The notes under the pieces were generated by a model. The model ran no database searches. It was not told the origin of the DNA and was given only the letters and a program-made list of their open reading frames with translations. A program made the translations under genes and the position numbers. 64,000 nucleotides of DNA from Clarkia xantiana subsp. parviflora (lineage: Eukaryota; Streptophyta; Magnoliopsida; Myrtales; Onagraceae): positions 31,708,761 to 31,772,760 of the forward strand of contig JAPTYO010000008.1 in NCBI GenBank assembly GCA_036873135.1. Direction: 5' to 3'. Positions 10,408 through 20,400 of the stretch are shown here, in pieces (the first letter of the stretch is position 1; each line of letters starts with the position of its first letter).

Positions 10408-11155
10408 TGATGGATATACGCCCAATTTGAACCCGTTGACTTCCGAATCGTTTTATTTTGATCACCCCGTTAATGATTGTAAATCGAAACTTCGACCCAA
10501 ACACCCCGCGGAAACACCAATGGTCCAGACGACACGTCCGGACCGAGGTAAACTCACCTAGGTGAGGTCGGGTGGCCACACCCGACCTCCCCTAGGGGAG
10601 ATCGGGTCAGCCAACCCGATCTCCCCTAGGTGGCCACACCCAACCCCTACCCTTGGGGGTCGGATTTTCCTCCTCCCAAGGGCCCCGACACCATTTTTCT
10701 GACTCCCATACTCGGTTTATTTCCGCCAAACTTCTCCGTGCCTTAAGGTCTTAATTACGTGATTAAGGGATAATTAATTGTGTTTAAAGGCTAACGATGT
10801 CATTAAGTCACCTTAATGACACCGTTGCCTATAAATACAACTCTTCCACCATTCATTTGATCATCTTTGAACATCTTGGCAAAGTGCATAATTTAGCTCT
10901 GACATCTCTCTAGCTTTATCTCTCTACAAATACCGTACTGACTTAGGCATCGGAGAGGGTACATCAAGCACCACCCCCCCCCCCCCCTCCGTGCTTGGTA
11001 TTGCCCCTCTTGCAGGGCGAGAAGAGAAGAGAAGGCGAAGGACAGAAAGATACGGGCTAGGACGACAAGACCCAAGAGCACCGAATCCGCAACATCTCCA
11101 GTGAGGAATAAGGTTTAGGTCGACTGCCCGTTGACTTGAAACTTAGAACCTAACA
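10408..11155 (+). repeat. GypA 3' LTR
   Basis: Pair of 2267-3005, ending TAACA and followed by the duplication GTATC. The U3 hairpin array is shortened: the second hairpin runs directly into GTGGCCACACCCAACCCC, so one arm of the third hairpin is lost. That is typical of slippage or deletion at an inverted repeat. TATA box at 10830-10837; cytosine run near 10973-10987. Confidence 0.95.
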
Positions 11156-11160
11156 GTATC

Positions 11161-11285
11161 TGCCGGTCGCCCGACAAACCTCGTATGAACTATCGGAGAC
11201 GGAGACAATGACTGAAGACTGAAATGTTGATGTTATTGGATGACAATACATTAATAGGCACCCTCCCATTCCGGCGAGTGGGAGC
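11161..11285 (+). other. CopG 3' untranslated region, right part, and polypurine tract
   Basis: Continuation of CopG after GypA, starting TGCCGGTCGCCCGAC. It matches CopI 39143-39270 in reverse complement. It ends with GAGTGGGAGC (11276-11285), a purine-rich tract touching the LTR. Confidence 0.85.
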
Positions 11286-11860
11286 TGTTAGCATGTGGTG
11301 ACGTGGCGCCGTAATTGGTAGCCCGTCAATGTTAAGGAAATTACCTAAGTTAATTAGGTAATTGTCACATTAGGTTAATTGGGCCAGACCCAATCCCTAA
11401 TTGACATGGGAGGCCCAAAAAATTGGGCCTCCCCCTTAATTAGAATGGTTCGGCCGAACCATGTACCACATTGGTTGGAGTGGACTTTGTCCACTCCAAC
11501 AATGCTATATATAGGGGGTCTCCTAAGGGGTTTAACACATCAATCAAATTAATAAGTCCCCCCCATTGAGGAACTTGAGAGAAACCCTCTCACCTTTAGT
11601 TGAGATTTTCGGTGCACATCAGTCCGAGGTTCTGTCCCCGTTAAAGAATAGATCAGAGGATTTGCTATGGAGCTTATACCGCGTAGGACTTCTTCTCACG
11701 AAGAAATTGTACGGGTTCCGACCGGAGGATCAAAACTCCCTCCACAACGTTCTTGGGCAGGAAAGCTATTGAGGTATGTGTACATTATTCCGCTGCATAA
11801 TTAGATTACTTACTAGCACACACTTAGCATTCCGTAGTATTACGCCCCCGTAATCCAACA
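11286..11860 (+). repeat. CopG 3' LTR
   Basis: A 575-bp LTR from TGTTAGCATGTGG to GTAATCCAACA. Its reverse complement aligns with the LTRs of CopI and CopJ (their start is TGTTAGATTACGGGG or similar). It contains an inverted repeat around GGCCCAA...TTGGGCC (about 11411-11433), a perfect 11-bp palindrome (arms 11475-11485 and 11489-11499) and a TATA box at 11506-11513. Confidence 0.92.
11475..11513 (+). promoter_or_regulatory. CopG LTR core promoter: palindrome plus TATA box
   Basis: Arms TTGGAGTGGAC and GTCCACTCCAA with a TTT loop are followed seven bases later by TATATATA (11506-11513). CopI and CopJ keep a related palindrome (GTGGAC/GTCCAC core) beside their TATA boxes, with different outer arm bases but intact pairing. 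Confidence 0.75.
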
Positions 11861-11929
11861 GCTCCATCACCTATACGGTGAGGGCTAGAATCCCTGCAAA
11901 CAATCTCCGATTTTAACTGGAGTTTGCCT

Positions 11930-12574
11930 TGTTCATGTTTAGTTGACATTTTACCGTCAACAACCTGTTTTTTCGTTCCCTTGTTCATTTTCCTCTTCTT
12001 CTGTCAAGCAGGTTTTCCTGGCATTCTGGTTTCTCTCATTACCGATGCCAATCGAGCTTCTTCCATCTTGATTATTTTCATGACAGTTGGGAGATCTAAC
12101 ACTGAGTTGTAGACATTCAGTAAAGTCCTGGTCGCTCTCCAAGACTTCAAGAGGATCCCGATTATGGCTTGAATTTTATCTCATTCAACCATCTAAATAT
12201 CATCATCAAGTGTTTTGATCATATTGAGGAGCTGGTATGCCTTTTCAAGCACACCAGTGCTGTTACACTTTAGACCTTTATCTAAAGAGGCTATAAATGG
12301 GTGCAGGGTGACTGCTAAGCCGTTTCCATATTTCAGGAAGAGGGCATCCCATATATCCTTAGTTATTGGAATATCCTTATACTCCTTTTCGATGTGCGAA
12401 GACATCTGTGACAGCAATATCTCCCTTGCCCTCTTGTCTTCCTGCTCTCACTGGAAGTGGGCATATGCTAGTCCCTTGGTTAGACCCACATATGGACAGT
12501 TCATCGTCTTCCAAACATGGTCTAAGAGACCTTTATCGCCCAGCAGGTCTTCGTCTCATTTAAAAGCTCATTAG
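11930..12574 (-). pseudogene. gag: CopH gag remnant
   Basis: Decayed gag of a copia element, the structural protein that packs element RNA. The minus strand reads LLSQMSSHIEKEYKDIPITK and KDIWDALFLKYG (12417-12320), resembling the helical core of copia gag (UBN2-type), then TGVLEKAYQLLNMIKTLDDD near 12250-12193. After a TAG it continues with a recognisable helix SVLDLPTVMKIIKMEEAR near 12100-12040. There are further stops upstream in the N-terminal part. No zinc knuckle is reached before CopG. Its sequence does not resemble the gag of CopJ or the first ORF of CopI, although the leaders are homologous. Confidence 0.7.
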
Positions 12575-12589
12575 CACATGATGAATCCA

Positions 12590-13836
12590 TATGTGCAGGT
12601 ATTCGATACTAACATATCGACAATCATGCATAAGAAGGGAGACAATAACATTTTGGAAAATGAATTGCGTACATCAGATATCTACAGATAGAAGAAGACA
12701 AATAATGATTCCTAAGACATCTAACCAACCGACCGCCAACAAACCAAGGGAAGGGGGTCGTGAAAGAGTTCACATTACCGGAACGGGAGGCTATAAAATA
12801 CCCGTTTTTGGCTTTCACAAGGCCCTTTTTGAAAACATTTTCGAGGATTTTTAATTTGCACATATAGTTCTACTACACAAGTAAATCATCATGCGCGGGT
12901 CACATCCACGAAACAAACCACTCATCATGCATACGCGTCATGCGTCTAATGTTCCGAAGAACTCATGCTTGCATATATAATTCTACTGCTCAAGTAACTT
13001 ATCACATGCGTTATCCCATCACAACAAACATGCATATTTGACGACTGATTTCCGGTTTAAAAAACATTTGGGGCTGACTTGCAATTCATGCTATTAATAA
13101 AAAATGCGTACTTCTAGACATGAATCCTAGGCATTTGCAACCATCACAGCATGTCTATCCTAGTATGCAACTCATTAATTGAAAACGAGGGCTCTGCCCA
13201 CAACATGCAAAATCCAGCTAGCTTGACTTAATCAAGACAACATTTCTAATCATGCAATAATATAAATTGAATAGCAATTGCAATTCAGCCCACTAAATGA
13301 CTCAGTCCAGAAATCATGCATTTCCGAGATCCATCCCCGTAATCGAAACTAGGCATCAGGTTTAAACCCATCAGCATTGGGTAGGTAATTTTAAAGTTCA
13401 AAAAATTTTGGATTTTAAAAATTTGACCATCCTATTTTAAATTGACTTGGTTCAGTCCGGTTTTAAAATTCCGGTTCAGTCAATGAACCAGTTCGGTTTC
13501 GTTCGGTCCGGTTCGGACAGGTTCAGTTTTAAAATAGGAATTTAGTTCGGTTCGACCCATTTTAGTGTCCCCTGTTTCGACCCGACCCGAATGGTTTGGA
13601 CCGATTGAGAAAACCCTGTTTGGTTAACTCGCACCGGCTTATGACCCATGAACCCGACCCAGTTCGGGTCGGTTAACCTGGTTCGGTCCGGTCGGGTTCC
13701 CTAGGTCTTATGGGTTCAGATGGCCCAACCCAAATGTGTAAAAATTGGACTGTCCTGTTAACCATAGGAGGGTTCGGCCAAAAATGATTACTTGTGGGCC
13801 AAGTAGGATTTTAAAGTCCACTAAAAACTTAACTTG
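12590..13836 (-). other. CopH leader, proximal part
   Basis: Non-coding. It aligns by eye with 44340-45561 (CopI) and 60530-61740 (CopJ), for example GCGTCATGCGTCTAATGTTC (12936-12955) and CCGAGATCCATCCCC. Near 13440-13700 it is dense in GGTTCGG/CCGGTTC words, a low-complexity stretch shared by all three elements. Confidence 0.75.
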
Positions 13837-13841
13837 GCCAC

Positions 13842-14596
13842 TGGTGGATATACGCCCAAGCTATCACTAATCGGGCCCGAGAAGTGGGCCGGAACCGGAT
13901 ATAACTCGAAACTTAGCACACGGACAGCCGGGGCCCATCGCATGGGCCCGAAAAATATCCCATGTGGAAAAACCCACTCGGGGGCACCCAAGCAAGGGAC
14001 CCTTGTTTGGGTTACTCGAGCAAGGCCCTCCATGCTCGGGTACCCGAGCAAGGTCCCCCTTGCTCAGGGACCCGAGCAAGGTGCTCCTTGCTCAGGGCAC
14101 CCGAGCAAGGCCTCAGGGGTACCCCTTCGGGTACCCCCATCTGTCCCCCAGACGATATCTCGCCCGGGGCTTACCCTTGAAGGGCCAAACACCAGCACTT
14201 AGCCATAATAAGCTTATCTACGTTCGAAACGGGGTCAAAGGTAACTTATTTACGGTCAAGACCATCTTATAATTACGAACCCGCCATAACCGGGCCAGCG
14301 AACCACTGGAAACGGGGCGGTCCAATAGAAACTCTATAAATAGAGAGCCCATCCCCTCATTTGAAGGTAATCTCTCTCTCTCTCTCTAAGCTCACCCTCT
14401 CTCTAGAAACTCTCAACTGACTTAAGCTTCGGAGTGGGCTTACCAGGACCCCCCGGTGCCCTTTTGCAGGTAAGCAAGGAAGGAAGAAGAGAGTCCAAGC
14501 ACGAAAGAGCCCAAGAAGGAGAAGATCAGAAAGAAGAAACCCATTAAGAAGAAGATTGGGAAGGAGAAGCCCACAACAAACACTCGTATGTAAACA
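13842..14596. repeat. GypF: solo LTR of a related gypsy family
   Basis: A 755-bp TG...CA segment flanked by GCCAC on both sides (13837-13841 and 14597-14601), with no internal region; this is what recombination between two LTRs leaves. The start TGGTGGATATACGCCCAAG resembles the GypA/B/C start TGATGGATATACGCCCAAT, so it belongs to a related family. On the plus strand it has a hairpin array at about 13978-14112, TATAAATA at 14335-14342 and a CT run near 14370-14385. The end CTCGTATGTAAACA is inferred from the duplication and from continuity with the CopJ leader. Confidence 0.88.
13978..14112. repeat. GypF U3 hairpin array
   Basis: Repeated inverted pairs such as GAGCAAGG-TCCCC-CTTGCTC and GAGCAAGG-TGCT-CCTTGCTC, linked by AGGGACC or similar. 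The position is upstream of the TATA box, as in GypA/B/C, but the arm sequence is unrelated to theirs. Confidence 0.8.
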
Positions 14597-14601
14597 GCCA
14601 C

Positions 14602-14640
14602 CAAGGAACAATTAATTATAAAATAATTTCCAATTTTCTG

Positions 14641-14680
<40 letters not shown>

Positions 14681-14693
14681 TATATAATTCGGC

Positions 14694-14729
<36 letters not shown>

Positions 14730-14789
14730 TCAAGATTCTGTATTTAAAGATATATAATCAATCAACAATATATATACACATATATATTT
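14602..14789 (-). other. CopH leader, middle fragment with AT microsatellites
   Basis: Between GypF and GypE. It contains two long (AT)n runs (about 14644-14684 and 14697-14727). The order ATAAAATAATTTCCAAT... then ATCAATCAACAATATATATA follows the CopJ leader at 61755-61870. Confidence 0.75.
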
Positions 14790-14794
14790 GGCAA

Positions 14795-15508
14795 TGTTGG
14801 ATCACGGTGGAACTCCGGTACGGTCTTTGACGGCGATTCTAGCTCCTTTGCTCCACGTGGTCCTGCAAAGAGGGGATAGACCGGGCGGTGACCCAGAATC
14901 CATCTCCGATGCTTAAATGAGTATCTCGTATGGACTGGCAAGCAGTAATCTCAAAGTGTATAACACAACGTATAAGACCTGAGGTGACCTCTGCCTTTTT
15001 ATAGGCGGAGAGGTACCTCAGTTACCTGGTGAACCGTTGGGGTGGTTAGCCCGTATCTCGTGTATCTCGTGCACGATCCCGCCTATCTAGGCCAGATCTC
15101 GCTTATCTCGGCCACGCCCCGCGTATTTCGGCCACGCTCCGCGTATCTCAACTACGCTCCGCGTATCTCGGCCACGCCCCGCGTATCTCGGCCTTAACCT
15201 CTGATGGCAAGTCCCGACTAACATCAGGGACTCCAGAGTTATCTCGTTATGTCACCGCTCGGGGCCCCTCGTCATCGTGACAGGGCCAATCGTTCTCAGG
15301 GATTCGTCATCGGGGCCTACTTAAAGGCTTCTCATCGGGAGCTTCCAGCTCACCTATCGGGACCGACTCTGTCGGGACCTTTCATCATCGGGACTCCCTA
15401 CGTCGGGACCCTTCACCTGGATCATCTTGACCTTCATTTGGGGCCCGGTGGGCTTGTTCGTCGTTTCCTCGTCGTTAAAGGGCCTAACGACCATAGCAGA
15501 ACCCATCA
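14795..15508 (-). repeat. GypE 3' LTR
   Basis: A 714-bp LTR, partner of 37126-37819. It contains a 20-bp tandem array (about 15050-15205, unit CCGCGTATCTCGGCCACGCC) and repeated TCGGGACC words (about 15355-15415). A minus-strand TATA (TTTTATA at 14997-15003 on the plus strand) is present. Confidence 0.93.
15050..15205. repeat. GypE LTR 20-bp tandem array
   Basis: Roughly seven copies of a 20-bp unit, consensus CGCGTATCTCGGCCACGCTC. All GypD and GypE LTRs carry it (26040-26165, 30325-30445, 37378-37505) with small copy differences. The core GCGTATCTCG also appears in the hairpin arrays of GypA/B/C. Confidence 0.85.
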
Positions 15509-15520
15509 TTTGCCCCCAAG
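15509..15520 (-). other. GypE polypurine tract
   Basis: TTTGCCCCCAAG on the plus strand, i.e. CTTGGGGGCAAA on the element strand, touches the inner edge of the 3' LTR. This is the expected second-strand primer. Confidence 0.7.
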
Positions 15521-15890
15521 ACATGAGGGACTTACAGTTCGTCGTGTCTTCTCAACTCCCGACCTCCCGACGTCGAAGTCGGGGATCTTTCCCTTGGTAT
15601 GGTCACTTAGTATGAGTCTTCTTGTTTACGTTTCCTCAATACTCTGTGGATAACTGCCAAATCCGAGAGGACTCCTCGGTTCCCCAGCCATCCAATGCAG
15701 TGGATAACGAAGTGACGTCCTCAGTACCCGTGCCTGATTCTCTGTGTCTGCTTTTTCTGAAAAGTGTTTTTCAGGCTATTTCATCATTGCACCTGCAGCC
15801 ATTCCGCACGTTTCATCTCAACGGTCCAGATCAGAACGCTTCAACTTCGACGGTTCAGATTAAAACGCCCCTTCGATTGTCCTCTTCGTC

Positions 15891-15897
15891 TATAAAA
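15891..15897 (+). promoter_or_regulatory. TATA box of the GypE antisense gene
   Basis: TATAAAA on the plus strand, 100 bp before the ATG at 15997, within a pyrimidine-rich region. It drives transcription away from the 3' LTR and back toward pol, opposite to the element. The role is inferred from position. Confidence 0.6.
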
Positions 15898-15996
15898 CCC
15901 TCACCCAGGGTATAGTTTCCTTTTACCATCTACGAATTTTCAAAAGCTCTCTGCAACTCCTGAGACCTTAGTTTTCCTCCGGTCATCTTTCCGGCA

Positions 15997-16431
15997 ATGT
16001 CAAGTTCATTCTTCCAGCCTCCAATTATCATGTCAGGTAAGGGTTTCTTTTCTATTGTTCGCCTTCATCTCTGCTTAGTTTGTTTGTAATTTCCCGGAAA
16101 AACCTAATGTCCCTTTCCATGGCTGATTTCAGACAGTGAATCTGGTTCCGAGGGAAGGAAGCCCTTCAAATTCGACTATGCTCTGAACGAAATTTTCAGC
16201 ACTGCTTATGATGCAGCTCTCCGGGAGGGATGCATCATCTCCACCAGAGAAGCCGATGCTCAAGGCAGGAAATGTATACCACAAGTTCAGAGTGAAGAGG
16301 AGCTACTTCTTCATCGAAAGCTCCTCGATCCCATGACCCCGATAGTCAATCCTCCAGCGGCTGACCCTGTGGGGCCTTCTGCCACAGACCTTGTGGACCC
16401 TGTTCCCGTTGATGCCGCCAACAAGGATTAG
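15997..16431 (+). CDS. GypE antisense two-exon gene, 112 aa (hypothetical)
   Basis: Exon 1 is 15997-16036 (MSSSFFQPPIIMS), ending in ATGTCAG|GTAAGG. The intron 16037-16132 (96 nt) ends CTGATTTCAG. Exon 2 is 16133-16431, joining in frame as D-SESGSEGRKPFKFDYAL, and runs to TAG at 16429-16431. The product has a serine-rich start, a helical middle (LNEIFSTAYDAALREG) and an acidic, proline/valine-rich tail ending DAANKD. I recognise no known domain. It lies antisense between the integrase end and the 3' LTR of GypE, the same slot as the antisense gene of GypB/GypC, but with no evident similarity. Good splice sites, an uninterrupted joined frame and a TATA box support a real gene. GypD is inserted about 70 bp after its stop. 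Confidence 0.6.
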
Positions 16432-16588
16432 GCCTAACTTCTTATCTCTAGAGTCCTTGTATTCTCCTTCTTTTGTAATCGTCGGGCCTTTGAGCCCCAT
16501 TAATATTGTTGGATCACGGTGGAACTCTGGTACGGACTTTGACGGCAATCCTAGCTCCTTTGCTCCACGCAATCCTGCAAGAGGGGAT

Positions 16589-17444
16589 TGATGGATATAC
16601 GCCCAATTTGAACCCGTTGACTTCCAAACCGTTGTATTTTTATCGTCCCATTAACGTTTGTAAATCGAAACTTCAACCCGAACACTTCGCGAACATGTCA
16701 ACGGCTCGGACGAGGCCGGAGCGCTCGTCCGGCCGAGGCAAACTCACCTAGGTGAGGTTGGGTGGCCACACCCGACCTCCCCTAGGAGAGATCGGGTCAG
16801 CCAACCCGATCTCTCCTAGGGGAGATCGGGTGGACCAACCCGATCTCTCCTAGGAGAGATCGGGTCGGCCAACCCGATCTCTCCTAGGAGGGATGGGGTT
16901 GGCCAACCCCATCCTCCCTAGGAGGGGTTGGGTGCCCTCACCCAACCCCTACCCTTAGGGGTCGGATTTCTCCTCCCCCCCCAAGGGCCCCGGCACCATT
17001 TTCGGACTCCCACACCCGGTTCACGTCGCCTACCTTCTCCGTATCCTAAGGTCTTAATTGTACACTTAAAGGTTAATTAATTGTGTTTAAAGGTTAACGA
17101 TGTCATTAAGCCACCTTAATGACACCGTTGCCTATAAATACCCCACCTTCACAACTCATTTGATCATCTTGGCAATTTGGATTATTTTGCTCTGACATCT
17201 CTCTAGTTTATCTCTCTAAGAAGAATACTGACTTAGGCATCGGAGAGGGTTCACCAGGCACCACCCCCCCCCCTCCGTGTCTGGTACTGCCCCTTCTGCA
17301 GGGTAGAAGGAGAGAAGAAGCAAAGGAAGGAAGGAAAGACATAGACTAAGACAGGGCAACCCAGGAATACCGGATCACGCACATCCCCAGTAAGGAGTGA
17401 GATCAAAGCCGACCACCCGTTGACCTAGATCTCATAACCTAACA
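16589..17444 (+). repeat. GypB 5' LTR
   Basis: An 856-bp LTR with about six consecutive U3 hairpins (16757-16965), the GTCATTAAG/CTTAATGAC palindrome, TATAAATA at 17133-17140 and a cytosine run near 17262-17273. It differs from the GypA/GypC LTRs in the first 120 bases (TTCCAAACCGTTG versus TTCTGAATCGTTT), defining a sub-family. Confidence 0.95.
16757..16965. repeat. GypB 5' U3 hairpin array
   Basis: Successive palindromes linked by CCTAGG, among them arms AGGAGAGATCGGGT/ACCCGATCTCTCCT (14 bp, perfect) and an AGGGATGGGGTTGG/CCAACCCCATC pair. Units differ in arm bases but keep pairing. The array is repeated at 25137-25365 in the 3' LTR, where one unit carries the 15-base insertion. Confidence 0.88.
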
Positions 17445-17446
17445 CT

Positions 17447-17462
17447 TGGCGCCGTCTGTGGG
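17447..17462 (+). other. GypB primer binding site
   Basis: TGGCGCCGTCTGTGGG, two bases after the LTR. The first nine bases fit the 3' end of tRNA-Asp; the rest matches less well, so the primer assignment is tentative. GypD and GypE use the same 16 bases on the minus strand. Confidence 0.75.
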
Positions 17463-17495
17463 CTTCGGACAGAAAGCCTAATTATCACCAGCTAG

Positions 17496-20400
17496 ATGGC
17501 AGGCGTATATGTCATTCATGGGGGTTACGGAGCTGGAGGAGAGTCAGCGAATGCCAGAGAAGCATATATGGCAGAGTTAGGGGCTCCTAAGCCAAAAGAA
17601 GAACAAGCAGAAGGAAAGAGAGAAGACATAATAGAATTTTCAAGAAGAGACATGGAGCATGTGTTACCAGACAACAGGGATGCCCTGGTCATAACAATGA
17701 AGATCACTGATATGGACATTGGGAGAATCCTAATAGACAGTGGAAGCTCATCCAACATCATTAGCAAGAAAGTCCTCAACATACTAGGAGTAAGGCCAAA
17801 TAGCATAAAGCAGGTTCACTCCCCCTTGGTAGGATTTTCAGGAGAGCCAACATACCCACTGGGGGCAGTCACACTACCTGTGACACTGGGTACAGGCCAG
17901 AGGCAGCTAAAGATTGATGTCCCATTCTTCATCACAGAAGAAATGGAGGAGTACAATGGGGTCCTGGGTACCACTACAATCAACAAGTGGGGTATGGTAC
18001 CATCAACACTACATCAGAAAATGAAATTCCCCACAGGCCAAGGAATAGGGGAAGTAAAAGGTAACCAGAAGGTAGCAAGGAAATGTGCAAGGATTGCACT
18101 AGGCAAGAGGAAGAAAACAAGAGAAGTCCTACTAGTAGATGAGGACCCAAGAGAAGATCATGGAAGACCAGCCCCATGGAGGAACTAAAAGAGATACTCA
18201 TAGAAGAACCCGATAGGAAGGCCAAAATCGGGACTGCCTTATCTCAGGAAGAGGAAAACCACTTAGTAGCTTTACTAAGGGAATACAAGGATCTGTTCGC
18301 TTGGTCACCAAGCGATATGCCAGGAATATCAGAAGAGGTAATCTCACACAAGCTCAATATAGACGCGGCAACGCGACCAACAACACAGAAGGTGAGACCA
18401 ATGGGAGGAAGCAAAAGGATAGCTATCCAAGAAGAAGTAGAAAAGCTACTAAAGGCAAAGTTCATCAAGGAAATCAGATTCCAGACATGGGTGGCAAACC
18501 CAGTACTGGTAAAGAAGCCGGGAGGAAGTTGGAGAATGTGTATTGACTATCGGGACCTAAACAAGGCATGCCCAAAGGACTCATATCCGCTACCAAGAAT
18601 AGATCAGTTAGTGGATGCAACATCAGGTCACCAACTAATGAGCTTCATGGATGCATACTCAGGATACAACCAGATAAAAATGGCCCCCGAGGACGCCCCT
18701 CACACAGCATTCTATGCTGATAGTGAGATATACCATTACACGGTGATGCCTTTCGGACTCATAAATGCTGGAGCAACATATCAAAGAATGGTCAACAAAA
18801 TCTTTGGGGACATGATAGGGAAGACAATGGAGGCATATGTGGACGATATGATAGTCAAATCCAAAGAGAAGAAGGACCATGTGGAGAACCTTCGCTCAAC
18901 ATTCGAGAGGATGAGGCAGTACCAAGTCCGTCTAAATCCGAAAAAATGCGCATTTGGGGTGCAATCAGGAAAATTTTTAGGCTTCATGGTAAGCCAGCGA
19001 GGCATAGAGGTAAACCCCGAAAAACTTCAAGCAATTGAAGAAATGCAGTCACCTACGAAGCACAAAGAGGTTCAACGACTGAACGGGAGATTGGCAGCCC
19101 TTAACAGATTCCTATCCAAAATAGGAGACAAGGCATTACCCTTCTTTGAGGTACTAAGGGCAAACAAGAAATTTGAATGGACACCGAGATGTGAGGAAGC
19201 CTTCCAGCAACTCAAGCAACACCTAAAAACACTACCGCCCTTAGCAAAGCCTACACCAGGGGAGCCCCTCTACCTCTACATCTCCGTGAGCAATGTGGCA
19301 GTAAGCTCAGTGCTAATTAAAGAAGAAAACGCTGCACAATTGCCGGTATACTTCGTAAGCAAAACATTGGCAAAGTATGAGATCAACTACTTGCCAATAG
19401 AAAAGTACCTCTATGCACTCATTATATCAGCAAGAAAGTTGAGACCGTATTTTCATGGGCATGAAGTAACAGTCCTCACAGATCAACCATTGAAACACCT
19501 CCTACAGAGACCAGACACATCGGGAAGACTGACCAAATGGGCAATTGAGCTAAGTGAGTTTCGCATTCATTTCGCCCCAAGAACAGCCATAAAGGGTCAG
19601 GCTCTAGCAGATTTTATCGCTGAATTCACTGGAATTAATCCAGACGAAGACTTGGGAGAAGTCAAAACTACATGCGAGGCAAGTAGTAGTCAGGAGACAC
19701 AATCAGAAGAATTATGGGAGATGCATACTGATGGGTCATCCAACGGAGGAGGTTCAGGTGCAGGCCTCTTACTATACCCACCAAACAACGATACACCTAT
19801 GCGCTATGCCATGGCACTTACCTTTAAGGCAACAAACAATGAGGCTGAGTACGAAGCACTAATAACTGGCCTGAGAATAGCCAAAGGAGTAGGGGCAAAG
19901 CATTTAAGGGTCAAGTGTGATTCTCAACTAGTCGTCAATCAAGTGAAAGGAATCTACACTGCAAAGTCCGAAAACATGCAGAGATACTTGCAGCAAGCCA
20001 AGGACCTGATAAAGAGCTTCCAAAGCTTCGACATTGAGTCAGTCCCAAGAGAACAAAACCAAGAGGCAGACGCCTTAAGTAAACTAGCCTTAGGGGCAGA
20101 AGCAGGCAAAGAGGTTCACTTCGTGGAGCAAAGAATGCAATCAGTGATAGAACAAATGGAGGTTCTAGCAATAGATGAAGCAGAAGCCTGGATGACACCA
20201 ATGAGACAATACATCATGGAAGGAAAGCTCCCAAAAGATTAGGTGGAAGCAGTCAAGATTGAAAGAATGGCTAGGAATTACGCAGTGATGGACAATGAAC
20301 TCTACAAGAAAGGATACTCCACACCTTTCCTCAAATGCATAGCATACCCAGAAACAGAGAGAGTGCTGGCAGAACTCCATGAGGGAGATGCGGGGTGCCA

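Larger units (their letters stand above)
2267..11155 (+). mobile_element. GypA: pol-less Ty3/gypsy (Tat-type) element with a gag-like ORF
   Basis: A complete insertion: 5' LTR 2267-3005, 3' LTR 10408-11155, both TG...CA, flanked by the 5-bp duplication GTATC (2262-2266 and 11156-11160). It has a primer site, a polypurine tract just before the 3' LTR, a gag-like ORF starting 52 nt after the LTR, a hairpin-repeat array, a second tandem array and an antisense reading frame. I find no protease, reverse transcriptase, RNase H or integrase motif in 7.4 kb of interior. The LTRs, the hairpin array and the roughly 200 bp after it closely match GypC, so it is a non-autonomous member of that group. It would need pol in trans. 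Confidence 0.92.
1..11860 (+). mobile_element. CopG: Ty1/copia element, 3' part, interrupted by GypA
   Basis: The element enters from the left edge with reverse transcriptase coding, continues through RNase H and a roughly 1.1-kb 3' untranslated region, and ends with a polypurine tract (about 11276-11285) and a 3' LTR (11286-11860). GypA splits the untranslated region at 2266/11156. The LTR and 3' region are the reverse-complement relatives of CopI and CopJ, so it is the same family in opposite orientation. The 5' LTR, gag and integrase lie outside the window, so the target duplication cannot be checked; the 3' flank begins GCTCC at 11861. The flank to the right is a CopH gag remnant, so CopG most likely inserted into CopH. 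Confidence 0.85.

Noticed and set aside
17525..18225. Minus-strand frames opposite the GypB and GypC polyprotein
   Set aside because: Shadow frames of pol, changing with third-codon positions and without independent support.
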